From JBLNBU01 sp050260215 (GTDB lineage Bacteria > Pseudomonadota > Alphaproteobacteria > Rhodospirillales > Magnetospirillaceae): 5,837 bases of DNA. Positions 1 to 5,837 of the stretch are shown here, piece by piece (the first letter of the stretch is position 1; each line of letters begins with the position of its first letter). The stretch spans positions 1-5,837 of the forward strand of contig JBLNBU010000142.1 of NCBI GenBank assembly GCA_050260215.1, read 5' to 3'. Made by a program: the position numbers and the translations under genes. The notes below the pieces were generated by a model, which saw only the letters and a program-made list of their open reading frames with translations, had not been told where the DNA came from and ran no database searches.

Positions 1-1236
1 GCCGGCGAGGCGGGCAAGGGCTTTGCCGTGGTCGCCGGCGAGGTGAAGAACCTGGCCAGCCAGACCGCGCGCGCCACCGACGAGATCGCCGGCCGCATCT
101 CAGGCATCGGCGAGGTCAGCCGCCAGGCCCTGGCCGCCATCGACGAGGTCAGCAGCATCATCGGCCGCGTCAACGAGATCGCGGTGGTCATCGCCGCCGC
201 GGTCGAGCAGCAGGGCGCGGCCACCCACGACATCAGCGCCAACGCGCAAGGGGCGGCGACCCGCACCCGCGACGTGTCGGGCAGCATCGACGCCATCGCG
301 CGGGCGTCCGAGGACACCGCCCAGCAGTCGCGCCAGGTCACCGAACTGGCCTCGGCCGCCTCGACCCGCCTCAAGGACCTGCAGGACCGCCTGAAGCTGA
401 TCCTGAAGGAAACCTCCAACATGAATTCGACCCGCACCGGGGCGCTGCCGGTGGACATGCCGGCGGCCATGGTCGGCGGGCCGGCGCCGGGGCCGTGCCT
501 GCTGGCCGACCTGACCATGGAAGCGGCGATCCTGCGCGACCCACCGGCCGAGATGAAGGTGGGCACGCGGTTCGACGTCGACTTGCCCGAGGTCGGCCGC
601 ATCGCCGCCGCGGTGTCGGTGCTCGACCCCGAGGGGGCGGAACTGCGGCTCGATCCGCAAGGGGCAGAACGGGGTCGCCTGGAGCGGCTGCTGGGCGGCT
701 ACCTGGCGCTGGACGTGCCGTTCATCGCCACCGTGCGCGCCACCGCCGACCGCATCGGCCGGCTGTTCGAGGCGGCGGTCGACCGCGGCGAGATCGGCCT
801 CGACGACCTGTTCGACGAGGATTACCAGCCCATCGCCGGCACCAATCCGCAGCAGGTCACCACCCGCTTCACCGCCTTCACCGACAAGGTGCTGCCCGAG
901 ATCCAGGAACCCATGCTGCAGTTCCATCCCGGCGTCGCCTTCTGCGCCGCGGTCGACCGCAACGGCTATCTGCCCACCCACAACCTGCGGGTCTCCAAGC
1001 CGCAAGGCGCCGACCCGGTGTGGAACAACGCCAACTGCCGCAACCGGCGCATCTTCAACGACCGCACCGGCTTGAGGGCCGGGCGCAGCACCGAGCCCTA
1101 CCTGCTGCAGAGCTACCTGCGCGACATGGGTGGCGGCAACTACGTCATGATGCAGGACCTGTCGGCCCCCATCATGGTCAAGGGCCGCCACTGGGGCGGC
1201 CTGCGCATGGGCTATACGCTGGCGGAGAAGAAGTAG
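1..1236 (+). CDS. Methyl-accepting chemotaxis protein, C-terminal part (5' end outside window)
   Basis: This is a chemoreceptor that would control CheA kinase through CheW. The frame is open from base 1 and ends at TAG 1234-1236, giving 411 visible residues. The protein enters the window in the conserved hairpin tip (AGEAGKGFAVVAGEVKNLA, residues 1-19). A coiled-coil return helix follows to about residue 140, including the stretch VEQQGAATHDISANAQGAA. Residues about 165-235 form a beta-rich segment (ADLTMEAAILRD, VGTRFDVDLPEVG, AELRLD) that resembles a degenerate PilZ domain without the RxxxR motif; that reading is tentative. Residues about 240-405 form a sensor-like domain with DRNGYLPTHN, DPVWNNAN, RNRRIF, DRTGLRAG, DMGGG and GRHWGGLRMGY, perhaps of Cache type. 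The same domain ends the convergent MCP at 1303-2715. The N-terminus, with any membrane segments or HAMP domain, lies outside. The GTG at 28 is an internal valine, not a start. MCP identity is sure; the ligand is unknown. Confidence 0.95.
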   Translation, partial: AGEAGKGFAVVAGEVKNLASQTARATDEIAGRISGIGEVSRQALAAIDEVSSIIGRVNEIAVVIAAAVEQQGAATHDISANAQGAATRTRDVSGSIDAIARASEDTAQQSRQVTELASAASTRLKDLQDRLKLILKETSNMNSTRTGALPVDMPAAMVGGPAPGPCLLADLTMEAAILRDPPAEMKVGTRFDVDLPEVGRIAAAVSVLDPEGAELRLDPQGAERGRLERLLGGYLALDVPFIATVRATADRIGRLFEAAVDRGEIGLDDLFDEDYQPIAGTNPQQVTTRFTAFTDKVLPEIQEPMLQFHPGVAFCAAVDRNGYLPTHNLRVSKPQGADPVWNNANCRNRRIFNDRTGLRAGRSTEPYLLQSYLRDMGGGNYVMMQDLSAPIMVKGRHWGGLRMGYTLAEKK

Positions 1237-1242
1237 CAGGCA

Positions 1243-1293
1243 GGCGCCCCTTGTCGTCACCCTCGGGCTCGACCCGAGGGGCCATGGGGCGCC
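1243..1293. terminator. Nested palindrome between convergent genes, possible bidirectional terminator
   Basis: Two stacked inverted repeats fill most of the 66-bp gap between the stop codons of the two MCP genes. The inner stem is CCCTCGGG (1260-1267) with CCCGAGGG (1273-1280) around the 5-nt loop CTCGA. The outer stem is GGCGCCCC (1243-1250) with GGGGCGCC (1286-1293); the two stems are separated by unpaired stretches of 9 and 5 nt. All 16 pairs are Watson-Crick and almost all are G-C. No T-run follows on either strand, so this is not a textbook intrinsic terminator. It could stop transcription from both sides by structure. It also resembles the intergenic palindromes of the CTCGGGCTTGACCCGAG type that I recall being scattered through many alphaproteobacterial genomes. 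Confidence 0.5.
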
Positions 1294-1302
1294 GGTCGGC
1301 CG

Positions 1303-2715
1303 CTATATCCGGTAGCCGACCCGCAAAGAGCCCCAGTGCCGGCCCTGGATGGTGATCGGGGCCGAGACGTCCTTCATCATCACGAACTTGCCGCCGCCCA
1401 TGTCGCGCCGGTAGGTCTGCAGGAAGAACGGCCGGGTGTTGCGCCCGGCCCGCAAGCCGGTGCGGTCGGCGAAGATGCGCCGGTTGCGGCTATTGGCATT
1501 GTTCCACACCGGATCGGGCCCTTGCGGCTGCGAGTATTTCAGGTTGTGGGTAGGGATGTAGCCGTTGCGGTCGCAGCAGGCGCAAAAGACGATGCGCTCG
1601 TCGAAGGCCAGCGCGGGCTCCTGGAATTCGGGCAGCACGGTGTCGGTGAAGGCGGCAAAGCGGGTCTCGACCTGCTCGGGGTTGCTGCCGGCGACGGGGC
1701 GGTAGGTCTCGTCGAACAGGTCGGCGATGGAAATGCGCCCGCTCCTGACCGCCTCCTCGAACGCCTTCGAGATGTTGGCGGCGGTGGTGCAGGCCAGCTC
1801 GATGAACGGGGTGTCGCCGGTGCGGAAGCCCGACTCGGCGATGAAGCCGATCAGGTCCTCGGAATGGCCGAGCAGAGAGACAATGCGTTCGTCGGCACGG
1901 CGCAGCGAATCGCTGGTGATCGAGATGCCCTCGAAGAACTTGTCGATCTCGCAGATGACGTCGTTGCACTGCCCCAGCGACGTGCTGGCGGCCTGGCTGA
2001 TGTCGCCGACCTTGCCCTCGACGGTGCCGATGGCCTCGCCGAACACCGACATGGCGTGGTTGATGACGCCCACGCCGGAATTGACCGAATCGGCCATCTT
2101 CAAGGTGTCGGTCGAGGTGGAGATCAGGTCGTTGACGCTGCCCGACAGCTTGCCGACGGTGTTGTCGATGCCGGTGGTGACGTCGGCGGTCTGGCGGGCC
2201 AGGGTCTTGACCTCGGTGGCGACCACGGCAAAGCCCTTGCCGGCCTCGCCGGCGCGTGCCGCCTCGATGGTGGCGTTCAAGGCCAGCAGGTTGGTCTGGC
2301 GGGCGATCTTCTGGATGTTGCGCGACATGGAGCTGACTTCGCCCAGCGCGCCTTCCAGTTCCTCGAGCCGTTCCTCGATGCCCTGGACAGAGCCGACCAG
2401 GTGGTTGATGTCGGACAACGCCTCTTCGATGGTGCGCAGCGATTCCGAAGACTGGCGGCCCGCCTCGGCGGTGACGTCGCGGGTATCGCGGCCGGCCGAA
2501 TCGATGCGACCGATGGCCTCGGCCATGGTGTGGGCGATGGATTTGAGGTGACCGAACAGGTCTTCCTGGTGTTTGACGAATTTCGCCAGCCCGTCGATGG
2601 TGCCGGCGATGTCGGCGACCTCCAGGCTCAGGTTCTCGATGCGCTCGAGAACCTCGCAGGCGAACGCATTGCCCTTGTCCGCGGGCGGAGTCTCCCCGCC
2701 GCTCATCCCTGCCAT
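1303..2715 (-). CDS. Soluble methyl-accepting chemotaxis protein with C-terminal sensor-like domain
   Basis: A 470-residue cytoplasmic chemoreceptor, expected to signal through CheW/CheA. No signal peptide, transmembrane helix or HAMP domain is visible. Residues about 20-130 are a helical, probably coiled-coil region. The signalling hairpin tip lies at about 133-172 (NIQKIARQTNLLALNATIEA, then ARAGEAGKGFAVVATEVKTLA). The return helix runs to about 300. Residues 304-470 form the sensor-like domain, with DLFDETYRPVAGSNP, FCACCDRNGYIPTHN, DPVWNNAN, RNRRIF, DRTGLRAGR, DMGGG and GRHWGSLRVGY. It aligns without gaps to the end of the convergent MCP, at about two-thirds identity by eye. It lacks the PilZ-like segment found there and carries three close cysteines (C378, C380, C381). 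No C-terminal CheR-tethering pentapeptide is seen. The first ATG is chosen because AGGGAGG lies 7 nt upstream; a second ATG three codons later is less well placed. Function class is sure, the stimulus unknown. Confidence 0.96.
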   Translation of the reverse strand: MAGMSGGETPPADKGNAFACEVLERIENLSLEVADIAGTIDGLAKFVKHQEDLFGHLKSIAHTMAEAIGRIDSAGRDTRDVTAEAGRQSSESLRTIEEALSDINHLVGSVQGIEERLEELEGALGEVSSMSRNIQKIARQTNLLALNATIEAARAGEAGKGFAVVATEVKTLARQTADVTTGIDNTVGKLSGSVNDLISTSTDTLKMADSVNSGVGVINHAMSVFGEAIGTVEGKVGDISQAASTSLGQCNDVICEIDKFFEGISITSDSLRRADERIVSLLGHSEDLIGFIAESGFRTGDTPFIELACTTAANISKAFEEAVRSGRISIADLFDETYRPVAGSNPEQVETRFAAFTDTVLPEFQEPALAFDERIVFCACCDRNGYIPTHNLKYSQPQGPDPVWNNANSRNRRIFADRTGLRAGRNTRPFFLQTYRRDMGGGKFVMMKDVSAPITIQGRHWGSLRVGYRI

Positions 2716-2721
2716 GTCTCG

Positions 2722-2735
2722 ACCTCCCTGGAGGT
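2722..2735 (-). promoter_or_regulatory. Ribosome binding site of the soluble MCP, inside a small hairpin
   Basis: On the minus strand, AGGGAGG (2729-2723) stands 7 nt before ATG 2715-2713. This strong Shine-Dalgarno sequence decides the start. Just upstream, ACCTC (2735-2731) can pair with GAGGT (2726-2722) around the loop CAGG, which would mask most of the site. The pairing is read directly from the sequence; any effect on translation is inference. Confidence 0.65.
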
Positions 2736-2794
2736 TCTTATTTTGTTACCCCGATCAACCTTAGCTAGTGGTCGTCGGCCTTTTTTTCATCGTA

Positions 2795-2823
2795 AGCCTA
2801 ACGACCGGTCTTTTTCCAGTCAA
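2795..2823 (-). promoter_or_regulatory. Candidate sigma-70-type promoter for the soluble MCP
   Basis: On the minus strand, TTGACT (2823-2818) matches the -35 consensus at 5 of 6 positions. After a 17-nt spacer comes TAGGCT (2800-2795), a weak -10 with 3 of 6 matches. Transcription would start near 2788, giving a leader of about 70 nt. The spacer contains the 8-bp palindrome GACCGGTC (2803-2810), a possible repressor site. I see no clear sigma-28 or sigma-54 flagellar-type promoter. The match is modest and the region is simply less GC-rich than its surroundings, so this is a weak call. Confidence 0.3.
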
Positions 2824-2832
2824 TGTGGCCCT

Positions 2833-2844
2833 CTTCATATGAAG
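2833..2844. promoter_or_regulatory. 12-bp perfect palindrome upstream of the MCP promoter, possible operator
   Basis: CTTCATATGAAG is a perfect 12-bp palindrome in the gap between the small gene and the soluble MCP. Its centre lies about 50 bp upstream of the inferred transcription start, a position where an activator or repressor dimer could act. It does not match any operator I can name. Only its symmetry and location support it. Confidence 0.3.
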
Positions 2845-2886
2845 CAGGACTAATGTACTTGGCTTCCGCCTTTCGGATTAACCGGT

Positions 2887-3108
2887 CTATTTACTGAGAT
2901 ACCGTACCTCGATGCGGGCCAGCGCGTCCTGGAGGACTTGGCGGGCCTGGTCGATGTCACAGCCCATCAGCACCGCATCCTCGAGCATGTCCTGGGCCTG
3001 GGCGCAGAACTCCGCCAGGTTCTGTTCCAGGACCTTCAACTTCTCGGCACAGGCCACCGGCTGGCCGTCCGGCGTGCGCCAACCAACAGACGTTCGGGTT
3101 ACTCGCAT
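2887..3108 (-). CDS. Small conserved-looking protein of unknown function (73 aa)
   Basis: The protein is 73 residues with no signal peptide or membrane segment, so it is probably cytoplasmic. A short N-terminal part leads into VGWRTPDGQPVACAEKLKVL (residues 8-27), followed by a mostly helical, acidic remainder (NLAEFCAQAQDMLEDAVLMG, then CDIDQARQVLQDALARIEVRY). Its cysteines are C20, C35 and C50. The WRTPDG...C.EKLKVL...DAVLMGCD pattern resembles small uncharacterised proteins I recall from Rhodospirillales, but I cannot name a family with confidence. ATG 3108 is the only plausible start: an in-frame TAG lies four codons upstream and no other start codon occurs in the first part. Its Shine-Dalgarno is weak (GGA, 3 nt before the ATG). 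It begins 64 nt after the debranching enzyme stop and precedes the MCP by 171 nt, all on the same strand, so it may be read from the trehalose operon or have its own promoter. No function is assigned. Confidence 0.75.
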   Translation of the reverse strand: MRVTRTSVGWRTPDGQPVACAEKLKVLEQNLAEFCAQAQDMLEDAVLMGCDIDQARQVLQDALARIEVRYLSK

Positions 3109-3151
3109 GGATCCGGTCTAGCGCGTCGGAGGGTGGCTTGTCCATCCCTGG

Positions 3152-3169
3152 ATAGGGTAAACACCCTAT
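3152..3169. repeat. Hairpin just after the debranching enzyme stop codon
   Basis: ATAGGGT (3152-3158) and ACCCTAT (3163-3169) form a perfect 7-bp stem around a 4-nt loop. On the transcribed minus strand it begins 3 nt after the debranching enzyme TAG. No T-run follows, so it is not a standard intrinsic terminator. It could protect the 3' end of the treZ/debranching transcript, weaken read-through into the small gene, or be an operator for that gene. Confidence 0.45.
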
Positions 3170-3172
3170 GGC

Positions 3173-5164
<1,992 letters not shown>

Positions 5165-5175
5165 GTCAGATCTCC
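5165..5175 (-). promoter_or_regulatory. Ribosome binding site of the debranching enzyme gene, within the end of treZ
   Basis: On the minus strand, GGAG (5175-5172) lies inside the last codons of treZ, 7 nt before ATG 5164-5162. The junction reads TGA-C-ATG. Ribosomes finishing treZ could restart directly, which supports the ATG at 5164 and translational coupling. Confidence 0.7.
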
Positions 5176-5837
5176 GCGCTCATGACCAGGGCCGCGTGTC
5201 CCGGTAGGTGCCAGCCCCGCCGGCCCTCGGGCGGGGGCGTGCCGCCGCCGCCATAGCGCGGATGCTCGCTCGACCAGGCCAGGGTCCACCGGCGCCCCTT
5301 GGGCGGGGCCAGCAGGGGTTCGGGGGCATGGACCAGGTCCAGGTCGCGGCCCAGGTTGACCAGCAGCAGGCGGTCGTCGCCCGGCTCGGGCCCGAACCAG
5401 CGCAGCAGAAGCGCCTCGCCCCCCAGCACCGCCCCGTCGAAGCCGTGGGCGCCCTGGGCGGCGAACACCTGGTCCAGGCGGCGCAGGGCGATCAGGTCGC
5501 GGTGCAGGGCCAGGGCCTCGACGTGACGGTCGCGCTCGGCCGGGTCGAGCACGCAGGCGGCGAAGGTGGCCGGGTCGGCGGGGGCGGCCAGGCGCCGGCG
5601 CATGGGCGGGTCGGCCACCGAGGGGAACTGGGCCAGGAAGTTGCCGCGGCCGCGCGCCACCTTGGGCGCCAGGTCGGGGGTGTGGTCGGCGAAGTACAGG
5701 AACGGTGCCGAGGCGGCAAACTCCTGGCCCTGGAACAGCATGGGCGTCGCCGGCATCAACAACAGCAGCGCGGTCAGCGCCCGCAACCGCCCGGGCGAGG
5801 TCAGCCGGTGCAGGCGCAAGCCGTGCCCCGAGTTGGC
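5166..5837 (-). CDS. treZ: Malto-oligosyltrehalose trehalohydrolase, C-terminal part (5' end outside window)
   Basis: TreZ (EC 3.2.1.141, GH13) cleaves free trehalose from maltooligosyl-trehalose made by TreY, the second step of the TreY-TreZ pathway from glycogen-type glucans. The frame is open to the right window edge and ends at TGA 5168-5166, leaving 223 residues, somewhat over a third of the usual length of about 580-600. The visible part starts just past the expected NHDQ motif, with ANSGHGLRLHRLTSPGR (1-17). It continues with TPMLFQGQEFAASAPFLYFA (31-50), DHTPDL and VARGRGNFLAQF (60-71), which are characteristic of TreZ rather than of glycogen branching enzyme. A small C-terminal beta domain includes LLLRWFGPEPGDDRLLLVNL (143-162), TLAWSSEHPRYGGGG and a final GWHLPGHAALVMSAEI. 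The catalytic carboxylates lie outside the window. The leftward TTG at 5819 is an internal leucine, not a start. The debranching enzyme gene follows after one base. Confidence 0.93.
   Translation of the reverse strand, partial: ANSGHGLRLHRLTSPGRLRALTALLLLMPATPMLFQGQEFAASAPFLYFADHTPDLAPKVARGRGNFLAQFPSVADPPMRRRLAAPADPATFAACVLDPAERDRHVEALALHRDLIALRRLDQVFAAQGAHGFDGAVLGGEALLLRWFGPEPGDDRLLLVNLGRDLDLVHAPEPLLAPPKGRRWTLAWSSEHPRYGGGGTPPPEGRRGWHLPGHAALVMSAEI

Noticed and set aside
100..1260. 386-codon open frame on the minus strand opposite the left MCP
   Set aside because: It mirrors the MCP coding frame and its protein is rich in Gly, Arg, Val and His without any family motif.
2767..2787. Weak stem GGTC-GTC-GGCC followed by seven T on the plus strand, resembling an intrinsic terminator
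   Set aside because: The stem has only four pairs, one a G-T wobble, and no plus-strand gene ends nearby. On the minus strand it is simply an A-run in the MCP leader.
1336..2853. 505-codon open frame on the plus strand opposite the soluble MCP
   Set aside because: It is antisense to a well-supported MCP, with a biased composition (Gly, Asp, Val, Ala, Leu repeats) and no recognisable domain.
2957..3145. 62-codon minus-strand frame overlapping the small gene, with a longer 5' end
   Set aside because: It is out of frame with the conserved-looking 73-residue protein and its translation lacks any pattern.

Overview
The window is very GC-rich, with strong third-position G/C bias and long spurious antisense reading frames. 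It looks like an alphaproteobacterial chromosome, probably Rhodospirillales and possibly Magnetospirillum-like. This placement rests on composition, on soluble chemoreceptors with a sensor domain behind the signalling hairpin, and on the style of the trehalose enzymes. It is an inference, not a database match.

Layout from left to right. (1) 1-1236, plus strand: the 3' part of a methyl-accepting chemotaxis protein (MCP) gene, cut by the window edge inside the signalling hairpin. (2) 1237-1302: a 66-bp gap between convergent genes, almost filled by a nested palindrome. (3) 1303-2715, minus strand: a complete 470-residue soluble MCP whose C-terminal sensor-like domain is clearly paralogous to that of the first. 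(4) 2716-2886: a relatively AT-rich gap holding the ribosome binding site, a candidate promoter and palindromes for the second MCP. (5) 2887-3108, minus strand: a 73-residue protein of unknown function. (6) 3173-5164, minus strand: a 663-residue bacterial/archaeal-type glycogen debranching enzyme (amylo-alpha-1,6-glucosidase). (7) 5166-5837, minus strand: the C-terminal 223 residues of malto-oligosyltrehalose trehalohydrolase (TreZ), cut by the right edge.

Two themes are visible. On the right, treZ and the debranching enzyme gene are separated by one base (TGA-C-ATG) and are surely co-transcribed. TreZ releases trehalose from maltooligosyl-trehalose, while the debranching enzyme removes alpha-1,6 branches from glycogen-type glucan, so together they suggest a glycogen-to-trehalose route for osmoprotection or storage turnover. 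On the left, two tail-to-tail MCP genes share a roughly 165-residue C-terminal domain placed after the signalling hairpin, the reverse of the classical receptor layout. This points to duplicated cytoplasmic sensing.

I do not see a convincing new multi-gene system. The most interesting items are the shared C-terminal sensor domain, the PilZ-like segment present in only one of the two receptors, and the small uncharacterised gene with its flanking repeats.
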